A stretch of DNA of 64,000 bases from Lentisphaera profundi (lineage in GTDB: Bacteria > Verrucomicrobiota > Lentisphaeria > Lentisphaerales > Lentisphaeraceae), in the NCBI RefSeq assembly GCF_028728065.1, contig NZ_CP117812.1, positions 2,585,563 to 2,649,562 of the forward strand, in the 5' to 3' direction. Below, one piece after another: positions 44,459 to 54,653 of this stretch (the first letter of the stretch is position 1; each line of letters begins with the position of its first letter). Position numbers and translations under genes: made by a program. Under the pieces are notes generated by a model. It was not told the origin of the DNA, made no database searches, and saw only the letters and a list, made by a program, of their open reading frames with translations.

Positions 44459-46941
44459 ATTGATTTTATATTAAATGTGTAGCTTTCTCCCTTGCGAGTA
44501 GAGAACGCTACATGTCCTTGTTCATTACTGGTAGTTTTGATGATATTATCCTTGCTATCTTTAAGTGTAACCCCGTCAATACCCGTATATTTAATACGAC
44601 ATACGCCACCCATTCTAGATGTAACTGTCAAGTACGATATTTTGCCTTCTTTCCACTTGGCAGAGAACACAAAGTTGCCACGAGCTACTAAGCCCTCATA
44701 AGAACCATTAATCCAAGCTTTTGGTAGCGCAGGAAGTGGCTCAATATAAGCTTCGTGACTTTGGATAAGCATTTCGGCCACTCCTGCCATCGTTCCAAAG
44801 TTACCATCAATTTGGAAGGGAGGATGCAGAGTCCAAAGGTTGGGAACCGTACGTTCTTTGATAAAGGTTTTATAAGCTTCATGAGCCTCGTCACCTTGCT
44901 TGAGGCGGGCGCGGCAGTTCATGCGATGCGCCATCGCCCAGCCGGTCGTTTTATTCCCGCGCAAATCTAAGGTTTTTTTTGCGGCTTTCATCCACTCAGG
45001 TTTGTTGCTATTGATCAGTGTCCCAGGATACAAAGTACAGAGGTGCGAAATATGACGGTGACGCGGATCGCCGATATCACTGTAGGCTTCTTCTTCACGA
45101 TATTCTTTAATCTGGCCTGAAGTACCGATGATGATAGGGTCTAGCTTTGTCGCTTCTTCCTTGATTTGATCAAGAAAGGGACTTTGCTTAGAGAGGATTT
45201 TGGCTCCGGCAAGGGTATCCATGTGATTTTCCCAAACGAAACCTTGATCAAAAGTACAACCGATAGTGATGTAATTGCCTTTCTTATCAACATGACCTGG
45301 GTGACCGGGAAGATTTTTAATGAATTCGACTTGCTCTTTTTTACGAACTTTATTCTCTGGAGAAGCCGAAGGCTTTACGAGTAGCAAGTCACCATCTGGA
45401 ACCAGTGCCTTAGAAAAGAACTTACTCATCGAGAGCATGGCAGGGTAGCCAGTTTCTTCGAGGAATTTCTTATCTTGAGTGAAATAATAGTATTCCATAA
45501 GAAGCTTGGACGTGAATCCACCTGTGCCAGGGCCAGAGTGTCCACCACCTGCACCAGAAATATTGAAAGCATTCGCGGAAGTACCGATAATCCAACCATT
45601 TTCTCCTGTACCTTCTTTCGCTAGCTTACTAGGGTTGAGTTTCTTAACATAGGCATCTGCGTGTTGCTTCGCCTTAGGAACGTAAGCCTTGAAGTATTCA
45701 ATATAAGATTCGAAACATTCTGCGAGGTTGGTATTCATGACGCCCCAGTAATTCATCTGGACATTGATATTGTGCCAGTAGCCACCTGTCCATGGAGTCA
45801 TGTGGTACTGACTCCAAACGCCTTGTAGGTTAGCCGGGAGGGTTTTCTCACGGGAGCTAGCGATGAGCAGGTAACGACCAAATTGGAACATCAGCTCTTC
45901 CAGATAAGTATCTTCCTGACCCTTTTTATAATTAGCAAGAAGCAGGTGACTGGGAAGCTCAGATTTTTGTGAGTTGAGTTTCACCGAAACACGCTTGAAA
46001 AGATTTTGATAATCCTTGAGGTGGGTCGCTTTCAAAGCGTCGTACCCCTTAGCCTCTGCCTTAGCAACAAGCTCAGCAACAACTTTCTTAGGATCAATAC
46101 TCTTGTCAGTTTTCATGTGGTTCGGATTCGTAAAAAGCTTATCACTGAGTCTATAGTCAGTTCCCAAGGCGACGAGAATAAGGGCAGAATCCGCATTAGC
46201 AACGACCATCGATTTATCGACAGCCTTAACTTCACCGCCCTGAGCTATAATCTTGATTTCAGCGGCATAATTCTGATTAAACATAGGAATATTACCATCA
46301 AGCTTCAGAGTATTGCCTTGGGCAGATAATTGACCTGTACGAGCATTTTTCCCCTTAAAATAATTTTTAGATTTTTCAGCATCACCTTTATTACTTAATG
46401 CGCTGAGTCCCAGGTAAGGGATTTGATGTCTCACCGTGAAAGCAAGCTTGCCTTTTTGACTCGAAGTCAATTTAATTACCATCACATTATCGGGGTAAGA
46501 TGTGAAGTACTCACGATTGTATTTAACCCCATCTTTTTCGTAAGAAACATGAGCAATGGCTTCATTGATATTCAGACTACGACGATAATTTTTAACTTTC
46601 CCATGGTTAAAATCAATAAAGAGCTCAGCGAAACCAGTGGTACCACCGCCACCGTAAATGCCTTTATTATGAAGTGTTTTATCAGAGAGTTGAACTCTCT
46701 CGGTATCAACACGACCAAAAATATTGGCACCCATATAACCATTGCCGATAGGATAGGAGTTGTACTCCCAGTTCTTATCAAATGGCGTGCCTCCAGCACT
46801 TATAATTCCCCAGTCTCCACCCTGATTAGGCGCTTGTTCATTTTTCCAAACTTCATAAATTCGTCGAGATGAATCTGCGTATATGGTCAGGCTCAAGCAT
46901 GTTGTGAGTAAGAACAGACCTTTGCTTAGTAATCGTTTCAT
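44455..46941 (-). CDS. GH95 family glycoside hydrolase (alpha-L-fucosidase/galactosidase type)
   Basis: About 828 aa from ATG 46941, where AAAGG lies upstream and a signal peptide (MKRLLSKGLFLLTTCLSLTIYA) begins. N-terminal GH95 beta-sandwich (EYNSYPIGNGYMGANIFG), then the (alpha/alpha)6 domain with NINVQMNYW (catalytic-base Asn pair), HISHLCTLYPG and IDGNFGTMAGVAEM. Removes alpha-L-fucose or alpha-L-galactose from side chains. Divergent from the GH10 at 47226. Only a weak match to the shared promoter lies upstream. Confidence 0.92.
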   Translation of the reverse strand: MKRLLSKGLFLLTTCLSLTIYADSSRRIYEVWKNEQAPNQGGDWGIISAGGTPFDKNWEYNSYPIGNGYMGANIFGRVDTERVQLSDKTLHNKGIYGGGGTTGFAELFIDFNHGKVKNYRRSLNINEAIAHVSYEKDGVKYNREYFTSYPDNVMVIKLTSSQKGKLAFTVRHQIPYLGLSALSNKGDAEKSKNYFKGKNARTGQLSAQGNTLKLDGNIPMFNQNYAAEIKIIAQGGEVKAVDKSMVVANADSALILVALGTDYRLSDKLFTNPNHMKTDKSIDPKKVVAELVAKAEAKGYDALKATHLKDYQNLFKRVSVKLNSQKSELPSHLLLANYKKGQEDTYLEELMFQFGRYLLIASSREKTLPANLQGVWSQYHMTPWTGGYWHNINVQMNYWGVMNTNLAECFESYIEYFKAYVPKAKQHADAYVKKLNPSKLAKEGTGENGWIIGTSANAFNISGAGGGHSGPGTGGFTSKLLMEYYYFTQDKKFLEETGYPAMLSMSKFFSKALVPDGDLLLVKPSASPENKVRKKEQVEFIKNLPGHPGHVDKKGNYITIGCTFDQGFVWENHMDTLAGAKILSKQSPFLDQIKEEATKLDPIIIGTSGQIKEYREEEAYSDIGDPRHRHISHLCTLYPGTLINSNKPEWMKAAKKTLDLRGNKTTGWAMAHRMNCRARLKQGDEAHEAYKTFIKERTVPNLWTLHPPFQIDGNFGTMAGVAEMLIQSHEAYIEPLPALPKAWINGSYEGLVARGNFVFSAKWKEGKISYLTVTSRMGGVCRIKYTGIDGVTLKDSKDNIIKTTSNEQGHVAFSTRKGESYTFNIKSM

Positions 46942-47020
46942 AAAATAATACCTTTGCTTATCATTTGGAAGATGTTCACTGAAACAGATTGCCACGCCTT
47001 CTGTTCACATGAATTATCAA

Positions 47021-47051
47021 TCAATACCGAACAGAGCTATTAGAGCTGACT
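47021..47051 (-). promoter_or_regulatory. Weak match to the shared promoter (GH95)
   Basis: Minus-strand AGTCAGC, exactly 18 nt, TATTGA, 104 bp before the GH95 start. Five of seven bases of the first element fit. Confidence 0.4.
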
Positions 47052-47161
47052 GAGATAATAAATTTATCTGACATTTAGAACAAGCTAGTTCGTGTAAGCG
47101 ACAAGAATCGATCTACGATTGCGAACTCCAGAACTCTCCCGCAAAATTTTTCGAAGGCTCT

Positions 47162-47192
47162 AGTCACAACAAAGCTTTTTGAATTGTAGAAC
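47162..47192 (+). promoter_or_regulatory. Shared promoter element AGTCACA-N18-TAGAAC (GH10)
   Basis: AGTCACA at 47162, exactly 18 nt, TAGAAC at 47187; 64 bp before the ATG at 47226. Confidence 0.75.
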
Positions 47193-47225
47193 TGTACAGA
47201 TAATCACCTAAAAAGAGGAAACTCA

Positions 47226-48425
47226 ATGAACTTAAAATCTCTAAAAATATTTTTCACTGTCAGTCTCTGTACAAGCGCTTTATCTTTAAGCTCTTCTACC
47301 TCAGGAAATGGTGTCGTTAACACTGCTATTATTAAAAATACACAAGCGCAGCTTCAAGAAGTCCCTGCACTTAAAGACTTATTCAAAGACAAATTCACTA
47401 TAGGAAGCAGTTTTTCTCCTGCATATTTCAAGGATCCCATCTTACTTGAACACATTAAAAAGAACTTCAATGGTCTAACAACTGAAAATGAATTCAAATG
47501 GGCGCGCATCAATCCAAAACCGGGGATTTACAAGTTCACAAACACCGATAAAGTTGTTCAGTTTGCCGAAGATAACAATATGGAAATGGTGGGTCATACC
47601 CTTCTCTGGAAGCACCGTAATCCCGCTTGGCGTTTCAAGGATAATGAAGGAAATACGATTAGTAAAGAAGCTCTACTTCAAGGCATTAAAAAACATATTT
47701 TCAAAATTGTGGGGCGCTACAAAGGTCGTATTAAAGGCTGGGATGTGGTTAATGAAGTTTTCAATACAGATGGTTCTTTTCGTGAAACTGAACTCTATAC
47801 GATCATGGGTGAAGAATATATTGAAAAAGCTTTCCAATGGGTAAAAGAAGCCGATCCGGATACTGAAATATATTATAATGATTATGGCCTCTACAATGAA
47901 AAAAAGCTGGATGCTACTGTTGCCTTAATTGAGCGGCTCAAAGAAAAAGGAATTGATGTAGATGCCGTTGGTTTCCAGGGACACCTCATGCTAGGCTGGC
48001 CTAAGCTTCAAGGTTTAGAAAATGCTATTACGAAACTCGCTGCGACGGGTGTAGAAGTGATGGTGACAGAACTAGATGTAACACCGCTCCCTAGTGGATT
48101 TGGAAAAGATGTTCGCGAACGTCATATTAGTGAAATCATGAATCACCCAGTTGATCTCAATCCCTATCTAAGCGGCTTGCCCGAAGATAAAGATATCGCA
48201 CTAGCTAAGCGCTACGAAGAGATCTTTAAAATCATTTTGAAACACCACGATAAAGTTAAGCGTATCACTCTCTGGGGGCCCAATGATGGCGTCAACTGGA
48301 TGAATGACTGGCCCATAAAAGGTCGCACGGATCACGCCACCCTTTTTGATCGTCAGAATCAAGCCAAACGTGCCTTCTGGAAAATTGTAGACTTGATTAA
48401 AAAAGCTAATGATAGCATTGATTAA
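47226..48425 (+). CDS. GH10 endo-1,4-beta-xylanase
   Basis: 399 aa, AGAGG upstream of the ATG. Signal peptide (about 1-20), then a single GH10 domain: TTENEFKWARINP, GHTLLWKH, acid/base Glu in WDVVNEVF, nucleophile Glu in VMVTELDVTP, and a C-terminal ITLWGPNDGVNW. Full-length canonical xylanase, closer to characterised enzymes than the other two GH10 proteins here. Convergent with the GH43 gene. Confidence 0.95.
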   Translation: MNLKSLKIFFTVSLCTSALSLSSSTSGNGVVNTAIIKNTQAQLQEVPALKDLFKDKFTIGSSFSPAYFKDPILLEHIKKNFNGLTTENEFKWARINPKPGIYKFTNTDKVVQFAEDNNMEMVGHTLLWKHRNPAWRFKDNEGNTISKEALLQGIKKHIFKIVGRYKGRIKGWDVVNEVFNTDGSFRETELYTIMGEEYIEKAFQWVKEADPDTEIYYNDYGLYNEKKLDATVALIERLKEKGIDVDAVGFQGHLMLGWPKLQGLENAITKLAATGVEVMVTELDVTPLPSGFGKDVRERHISEIMNHPVDLNPYLSGLPEDKDIALAKRYEEIFKIILKHHDKVKRITLWGPNDGVNWMNDWPIKGRTDHATLFDRQNQAKRAFWKIVDLIKKANDSID

Positions 48426-48448
48426 AAAGTACCCGCTTACACACAATA

Positions 48449-48475
48449 AGGGATCAGTCCCTAATCGCCTGGTCA
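48449..48475. repeat. Short hairpin with fragment of the dispersed repeat
   Basis: AGGGA-TCAG-TCCCT hairpin followed by AATCGCCTGGTCAAG; GTCCCTAATCGCCTG also occurs at 19808-19822. The remaining bases to 48706 show nothing else. Confidence 0.4.
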
Positions 48476-48706
48476 AGAAATGACTATTTTTTGCTGAGTG
48501 AAATCGAGGGAATAAAGTCTCCCCTCGTGTGAGCAATATCATAAAATAAATCGTAGCATCACCTGATTAATTTTTAAAAAACTACCTAAGCAAAAGCTAC
48601 GATCCCTCGATTGTTACCACACAGAGCATATCACCATAGCTCTTTGCTCCTTTCATAAAAACGATGGGACATAATGGTAATAGTTTTAGATCATTTCCAT
48701 TGAGTT

Positions 48707-50092
48707 CTACTTAAAACGGAACCAATCCAGCTCAAGAGAGAACTTTTCATCTCCAATGAACTTCAAATATAAATCTCTTTGCTGAGTAGGCACTGACAAC
48801 TCGACTCTTGAAGTGGGCTTGCCTGTAAAGCGGAAATATTTGTCTTTCGGCAAGATATTTTTCACTGCTTGTGAATTGAGCCCTTCAGATAAATCAAATT
48901 TGGCGAGTAGGGGACCCTCTACAGAATCCAGTCTAAACTCAACGCGACCTTTGCCCTTAAGTTTCGCGACCTTTACCGAAGCCTCTTTAAGTACTTGAGT
49001 AAAATTCATCTTGGCAAAGTGTAAATAGCTGCCATTTCTAATATTGGCGACTCGAAAACCTTGTTTAGCATTGCCCTGCTTATTTACGCTTTCCGATTTA
49101 GCATAAAACCATTCAGCTTCAATCTTAGGCCAGGCACTATTGTATTGACCGACACCATAGGAAAAATGTTCATCGAGGTATTTAGTATCTGTCACAATAC
49201 GTCCTTCATCATCAAAGTGGCAATAGGTGATTATACAATCGCGATAGCGTAGACCTTCCTTGTAGTAATAGCACCAAATATGGTAAAACTGTCCCTTCCA
49301 CCAAAAGAAGCTACCGTGAGCTTTGTCTCCTAGATAATGACCTTCCCCTAAAGAGCCGACACATTTGTAGGGACCATAAACACTGTCCGATATCGCGTAA
49401 TCCTTGCCCCAGGACAAATAATACTTTTGTTTATGCTTAAAGATATAATTTTTATCCATCCACTCGGGAGCTTTTTTCCAAGCGTCTCCAAGGATCTCGA
49501 TCTTTTTAGGTTTTTCCGCTAAAGAAATCATATCTTCATTAAGTTTAGCGACTTTAAAGCCACCTCCTTCTTTATCACCATAAACTAGATAGGCTGTTTT
49601 TTGTGCATCATCGTCACGCAAGATAGTAGGATCATGCATGGGTGAAACTAAAGGCTTTCCTAAAGCACCTACAAACGGTCCTGTTGGTGACGAAGATTTC
49701 ATGACTCCTATGCCTCGTTTACGGTCAGAAAAATAAAAATAATACTGACCATTGCGCTCCGCGGCATCACCAGCCCAACAGTCTGAACTATCGTTCGCCA
49801 TATAATTATCTTTCGGTGAAATATAATTTTCTAACTTCCAGTGCACTAAATCTTTGGTGGAATAAATCTGCCATTTTTTCATCACCCAGGTTTCATCATC
49901 GGGATCTTCATCATGACCTGTATATAAGTACACCGTATCACCATAAACTTTCGCATGGGGATCGGACATGCCCGTCCCTTGGGCCGCTTTAGTAGGACTC
50001 AAGGCTTTAGCTTGCTCTGGACTAGAGTTCGCCTCGGACGCACTGACAAAAAGACTGCTCATCAGAAGAGCTATGAAAAAATTCTTTAACAT
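48707..50092 (-). CDS. GH43 glycoside hydrolase (beta-xylosidase/arabinofuranosidase type)
   Basis: 461 aa. Signal peptide (about 1-20). Five-bladed propeller with catalytic-base Asp in GMSDPHAKVYGD, modulating Asp in SPMHDPTIL, and acid Glu in KAPEWMDKNY. A C-terminal beta-sandwich (about 330-461) resembles a CBM6-type module. Probably acts on xylo-oligosaccharides released by the GH10 enzymes. Preceded by the shared promoter (50118-50148). Confidence 0.9.
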   Translation of the reverse strand: MLKNFFIALLMSSLFVSASEANSSPEQAKALSPTKAAQGTGMSDPHAKVYGDTVYLYTGHDEDPDDETWVMKKWQIYSTKDLVHWKLENYISPKDNYMANDSSDCWAGDAAERNGQYYFYFSDRKRGIGVMKSSSPTGPFVGALGKPLVSPMHDPTILRDDDAQKTAYLVYGDKEGGGFKVAKLNEDMISLAEKPKKIEILGDAWKKAPEWMDKNYIFKHKQKYYLSWGKDYAISDSVYGPYKCVGSLGEGHYLGDKAHGSFFWWKGQFYHIWCYYYKEGLRYRDCIITYCHFDDEGRIVTDTKYLDEHFSYGVGQYNSAWPKIEAEWFYAKSESVNKQGNAKQGFRVANIRNGSYLHFAKMNFTQVLKEASVKVAKLKGKGRVEFRLDSVEGPLLAKFDLSEGLNSQAVKNILPKDKYFRFTGKPTSRVELSVPTQQRDLYLKFIGDEKFSLELDWFRFK

Positions 50093-50117
50093 TTAATACT
50101 TCCTTATTTGTTTTACT

Positions 50118-50148
50118 CTAATGCAAAACAAAACAAGTAAATGTGACT
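50118..50148 (-). promoter_or_regulatory. Shared promoter element AGTCACA-N18-CATTAG (GH43)
   Basis: Minus-strand AGTCACA, exactly 18 nt, CATTAG; 50 bp before the GH43 start. Confidence 0.75.
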
Positions 50149-50200
50149 CATACTAGTCAAAGTTATTAGTCAAAGTACGTCACTTGAAATTCAATCATCA

Positions 50201-50242
50201 CTAATGAGCGGGAACTTAAGGGTTTTACATGCCGTAGGCATG
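50201..50242 (+). repeat. Extragenic repeat fragment with hairpin
   Basis: CTAATGAGCGGGAACTTAAG (50201-50220) recurs at 54654-54673 with one change; next to it ATGCCGTAGGCAT forms a hairpin. The rest of 50243-50460 is non-coding. Confidence 0.6.
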
Positions 50243-50466
50243 GTTCTATTCTAGCCTGCGACAAGCGAAGCGCCGTCACAGGTAGGGTAAAGAAAACATT
50301 ATCGTGCTGAAAGTACGAGTCTATTAGATCCGCTCCTTCAGAGTGGCGTATACTGTAATTCATCAACATAGGACGGCGTCGCTAGCTCCTTGTCCCATGC
50401 TGAATTAGATTTGTCACTTCGCGCCTTTTCTCTTGATCCCCCTGTCATCCCTCCTTTCCAAACCGC

Positions 50467-50498
50467 AAAAAAAGCCTCGAATTAGTTTCGAGGCCTTT
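50467..50498 (-). terminator. Terminator of the xylFGH operon
   Basis: Stem GCCTCGAA / TTTCGAGGC; on the minus strand it is followed by a seven-T run, 22 bp after the xylH stop. Confidence 0.85.
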
Positions 50499-50519
50499 GG
50501 AAAACTTAATCTCTAGATA

Positions 50520-51656
50520 CTACTTCTTCTTGGAAAACTTCACGTCTACCCAAACCGCAAGAACTAAAACCGCACCACGTACGATATAGGTAATGGCGGG
50601 ATTATCCGCACAATACGGAATCAAGGCCATACCATTGATCAAGGAAGCCATGATAAGCGCACCCGTTAGCACACCTCCCACTGAACCTCGGCCACCACTT
50701 AAGGCCGTACCACCAATGACACAAGCTGCAATTGCATCAAGTTCCATCAACTCACCAATAGTTGTGGTTGATGAGCCCAAATAAGCCGTTTGCATGAAAC
50801 CAGTTAAAGCCACTAAACCTCCGAGAATAACATAGGCTATAGTGACGATCTTATCGACATTGATACCTGAAACCACCGCCGCTTCGCGATTGCCCCCTAT
50901 CGCATAAAGATAACGCCCAAAGGGAGTGTTTTTGGTAAGCACATGGATAAAACAAGCCACGAGACCTAGGATGAAGAGCGCGAGCGGAAGGCCTTTATTA
51001 TTAGTCATCAAAACTGTAACAAGCAATAAAGCCTGAATGATCACAAAAGTCTTCAGGTAATCGCCATCAAAGCTATCTAACTCAAAGCCGTATTCCTTGA
51101 GTGCCGCGCGTCGTTTTCTCATTAAATAAAATAATAAAGCCGCGACAATCGCAAAAATAAGGAAACTCATTACTGTGGAGAAGGCATAATCCTGAATTTC
51201 GGACATCGCGTTGGGTTGAGCATCTTTTTTGGTCGGAATTGTTTCATAGTTGATCGTCTGCCAAAAAATACCTTTGAAGATCAGCAAACCGCCAAGGGTC
51301 ACGATAAATGAAGGCATTTTTTGGCTGGTAATTAGCTTACCAATACCATACCAAATTGCTAAGCCGGCTAGAAAGGCCACTAACATGGCAAGCCACGCGG
51401 GCCAACCTGCCGCAATAGCTATCACCGCAATACCACCAGTAAGACCAACGCCACTACCCACTGAGAGATCAATCTCCCCCGGTAAAAGTACTAAAAGCAT
51501 CCCCAGAGCCAAAACCGAGGCGATTGAAAATTCAATGGCCAAATTGGCTAAATTACCAAAGCCAACAAAGTTCGGATTCATAAAATAAAAGAAGAGCCAA
51601 ATACCCAAAAGGGCGAGAATCATCGAATAATCTCTTACTGAAACATTTTTTTTCAT
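50520..51656 (-). CDS. xylH: D-xylose ABC transporter permease XylH
   Basis: 378 aa, about ten membrane helices of the BPD_transp_2 (ribose/xylose) family: LVLLPGEIDLSVGSGVGLTG near residue 60 and GGTALSGGRGSVGGVLTGAL near 325. The longer inter-helix loop (about 140-215) is typical of XylH compared with RbsC. Last gene of the operon; 13 bp after xylG. Confidence 0.92.
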   Translation of the reverse strand: MKKNVSVRDYSMILALLGIWLFFYFMNPNFVGFGNLANLAIEFSIASVLALGMLLVLLPGEIDLSVGSGVGLTGGIAVIAIAAGWPAWLAMLVAFLAGLAIWYGIGKLITSQKMPSFIVTLGGLLIFKGIFWQTINYETIPTKKDAQPNAMSEIQDYAFSTVMSFLIFAIVAALLFYLMRKRRAALKEYGFELDSFDGDYLKTFVIIQALLLVTVLMTNNKGLPLALFILGLVACFIHVLTKNTPFGRYLYAIGGNREAAVVSGINVDKIVTIAYVILGGLVALTGFMQTAYLGSSTTTIGELMELDAIAACVIGGTALSGGRGSVGGVLTGALIMASLINGMALIPYCADNPAITYIVRGAVLVLAVWVDVKFSKKK

Positions 51657-51669
51657 TACAAAGTTACCT

Positions 51670-53184
51670 CTAGCTATATTTCATAGCAGCTTCGAGTAAG
51701 TCGTGCTGCGTTAATTCTGGTGATACAGGGAAAACACCTGCGTTGCGACCTGCGCTAAGCATGAGGACACGGTCACTCATACCCAATAATTCGGGAAGTT
51801 CACTGGAGACAAGAATAACCGCCTTGCCCTCCGAAGTCAGCTTATTCATCAACTCGTAAACCTCGACTTTTGCACCTACATCAATGCCGCGAGTCGGCTC
51901 GTCGAGAAAAACAATATCTGGCTTGGTCATCAAGGCCTTGCCTAGAACAACTTTTTGTTGATTGCCACCGGAAAGTCCACCAACGCGGTATTCCATCGTC
52001 GGTGCCTTGACCCGTAAAAATTTGAAAAAATGATCGTTTTCTTTATATTCGGCATGACCATTAATGAGTCCATTTTTAGTGAAGCTACTTAGATGCGATA
52101 AGGACAAGTTAAAAAAGATACTTTCATCGAGCACTAGACCCAGTCTTTTGCGGTCTTCAGTAACCATAATCAGTCCTTGATCAATACTTTGACCTGCATC
52201 ATTACCCTCGAGCTTATTGCCCTTAAGTTTCACCACCCCAGCGCTACGCTCACCGATGCCACAAAAAATGTGCATCAGCAATTCACTGCGGCCGGCTCCC
52301 ATGAGCCCACCGATGCCCAAGACTTCACCTGCGCGGAGCTCAAAGCTCACATCTTTGACCAAGTCATAGCCTGCGTGATGCACACTTAAGTTCTCCACAC
52401 TGAGCAAAACTTCCTTGCTTTCAGCCTTTTTCTTGGGGAAAAGATCCTTTATTTCACGGCCACACATATTTTGAATCAAGCTAGTCTTTGTCCACTCAGC
52501 GCGCGGCGCGGTCTTAATCGACTGACCATCGCGAATCACCGTAATCGTATCCGAAATCTCCATGACTTCATCCAAGCGGTGAGAGATATAGAGACAGCTA
52601 ATCCCACGTGAGCGCAAGTCGCGAATAATCTCCAAAAGTTTCTCAACCTCCTCTTCCGTTAACGCTGCCGTAGGTTCATCTAAGAGCAGAATTTTTGACT
52701 CTTTGGCCAGGGCTTTAACAATTTCCACCAACTGCTGTTGACCAACACTTAGATCACCCACACGTGCGGCAGGGTCGATATTATCTAATTTATATTTGAC
52801 TAAAATAGTACGACAATCTTCATAAACTTTATGCCAATCGATGAGCCCATTTCTGACTGGCTCACGGCCAAGAAAAACATTTTCAGCCACCGTCATTTCT
52901 TCGACCATGGCTAATTCCTGATAAATAACCGATATCCCCGCATTCTCAGCATCAGCAATACCTTTGAATTTAGCCATCTGGCCATTCACCCAAATCTCAC
53001 CATCATAGCTACCGTGTTCCCAAATACCCGAGATTGATTTAATTAAAGTCGATTTGCCCGCACCATTTTCGCCGCAGAGCGCGTGAACTTCGCCCTCACC
53101 TAGAGTGAAGCTAACTTGATCGAGAGCTTTAACCCCGGGGAACTCCTTAGTTAGCGCTTTGACATCTAAAAGAGAAGTTTTCAT
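51670..53184 (-). CDS. xylG: D-xylose ABC transporter ATPase XylG
   Basis: 504 aa, two tandem ATPase domains. First: Walker A GENGAGKST, signature LSVGQQQLVEI, Walker B ILLLDEPTAAL. Second: degenerate Walker A GLMGAGRSE, LSGGNQQKVVLGKAL, VFLDEPTRGIDVG. GIWEHGSYDGEIWVNG is typical of XylG. Powers import of xylose. Two bases after xylF. Confidence 0.94.
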   Translation of the reverse strand: MKTSLLDVKALTKEFPGVKALDQVSFTLGEGEVHALCGENGAGKSTLIKSISGIWEHGSYDGEIWVNGQMAKFKGIADAENAGISVIYQELAMVEEMTVAENVFLGREPVRNGLIDWHKVYEDCRTILVKYKLDNIDPAARVGDLSVGQQQLVEIVKALAKESKILLLDEPTAALTEEEVEKLLEIIRDLRSRGISCLYISHRLDEVMEISDTITVIRDGQSIKTAPRAEWTKTSLIQNMCGREIKDLFPKKKAESKEVLLSVENLSVHHAGYDLVKDVSFELRAGEVLGIGGLMGAGRSELLMHIFCGIGERSAGVVKLKGNKLEGNDAGQSIDQGLIMVTEDRKRLGLVLDESIFFNLSLSHLSSFTKNGLINGHAEYKENDHFFKFLRVKAPTMEYRVGGLSGGNQQKVVLGKALMTKPDIVFLDEPTRGIDVGAKVEVYELMNKLTSEGKAVILVSSELPELLGMSDRVLMLSAGRNAGVFPVSPELTQHDLLEAAMKYS

Positions 53185-53186
53185 GA

Positions 53187-54236
53187 TTACTTGTTTAGAC
53201 CAAGCTCTTCGGCGCTGTGAAAACCATCCTTAACAATCGTTTCCTCGATATTGTCTTTGGTGACAACATGAAAATCTAACAAAACACTCGGTACGTCTTT
53301 AAGGCCATTTGCAGTCGTGTGCTTCGCCACAATCACTTTCCGATTCGCCATATCAATAGCTAGTTCTGCCGCACGAGCTGCAATAATTTTAATCGGTTTA
53401 TAAATTGTCATCAGCTGCTCACCACGGATAATACGCTGAATCGCCGCAATTTCGGCATCCTGCCCAGTGACCAGCACTTTACCCGTGAGATTTTTCTCTG
53501 TAAGCGATTGAACCGCACCACCTGCAGTCCCATCATTGGAGGTAAGGATAGCCTGAATATCGGTACCGTGATTAGCCAAAGCCGCATTCACAATGATTTT
53601 ACTATTCTTCGGCATCCAGCCCTCGGCCCAACCCTGATGAAGAACTTTTATTCTGCCCGCTTCTATTGCCGGAAGAATGACCTTATCTTGTCCTTGTTTG
53701 AAAAGTTTGGCATTATTATCTGTGGGTGCTCCAAAAACACGCACGATACGTGACTGGCCAGTTTTAGGTAAATGATCCAGCAGTGTCTGAGCCTGAGCCT
53801 CGCCAACCTTTTCATTATTAAATGTAATATAGAGATCCAAATCACAATTTGTGATAAGGCGATCATAAGCGATAACTGGAATACCTGCTTCATGTGCCAA
53901 TCTAACGGCCTCTGCCATGGCCATACTATTGTGAGGAATAATGACTAGAACATCAACTTTTTGCGCAATAAGTGACTTTACATTTTTCATTTGTAAAACA
54001 TCATCGCTATTGGCTGATTGTACGATAACTTCCGCACCCAATTTCTGGGCACTATCTACAAAAATGTCACGATCCTTTTGCCAGCGCGCCTCCTTAAGAG
54101 TATCCATGGATAAACCAATGATGATTTTCTTATCTGGACTTTCTGCGGTGCTCGATACACCGCCTTTGTTAGCAAAAGTTAAACCAATAGCCACACTTAA
54201 AATAAGCGACAGGGTGACAAGTATACTATTTTTCAT
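53187..54236 (-). CDS. xylF: D-xylose-binding periplasmic protein XylF
   Basis: 349 aa. Signal peptide (about 1-22), then a Peripla_BP_4 fold with GLSMDTLKEARWQKDRD, VIPHNS and AYDRLI, all close to E. coli XylF. First gene of the operon xylFGH. A copy of the shared promoter lies 215 bp upstream, implying a leader of about 180 nt in which I recognise no known riboswitch. Confidence 0.94.
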   Translation of the reverse strand: MKNSILVTLSLILSVAIGLTFANKGGVSSTAESPDKKIIIGLSMDTLKEARWQKDRDIFVDSAQKLGAEVIVQSANSDDVLQMKNVKSLIAQKVDVLVIIPHNSMAMAEAVRLAHEAGIPVIAYDRLITNCDLDLYITFNNEKVGEAQAQTLLDHLPKTGQSRIVRVFGAPTDNNAKLFKQGQDKVILPAIEAGRIKVLHQGWAEGWMPKNSKIIVNAALANHGTDIQAILTSNDGTAGGAVQSLTEKNLTGKVLVTGQDAEIAAIQRIIRGEQLMTIYKPIKIIAARAAELAIDMANRKVIVAKHTTANGLKDVPSVLLDFHVVTKDNIEETIVKDGFHSAEELGLNK

Positions 54237-54426
54237 ACTATTTATACCTTTATATTATATTAATTATTGTGACAGTTTCAAAAGCTACCACAGAGTGAGT
54301 GCTTTTACAATTGAATTCTTGTTGAAAGCGAATTTAATCAGCGGTGTTTGTACAAACGTAACCTTGGAGATACAGACTAAGCGAATAATTTAACATGAAA
54401 TATCACCTTTGTTTAGTATTTGTCAA

Positions 54427-54457
54427 TAAATACAAAGTAAGCTACTTACTTGTGACT
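54427..54457 (-). promoter_or_regulatory. Shared promoter element AGTCACA-N18-TATTTA (xylFGH)
   Basis: Minus-strand AGTCACA, exactly 18 nt, TATTTA. Farther from its gene (215 bp) than the other copies. Confidence 0.65.
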
Positions 54458-54653
54458 CGTTTTACAAAAAAAGGTTTCATGAGCTTAGGTAGATGACTAC
54501 CGGTCCTTGTTTTTGTGGGTGCTTCGCACACGAAGGAACTCAGCCCCTCGAGCTCCCCGTAAGGGGTGGGAAATTAAGGGGTTTTAGGTAGTTTTTTGCG
54601 AAGCTAGTCCGCCCGCGGAGGCATTTATAGGTTTTAATATATCGGGGCTCAGC

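Noticed and set aside
50273..50281. CGTCACAGG as a further promoter copy
   Set aside because: It lies inside an extragenic repeat, lacks the AG before TCACA and has no gene in the right position.
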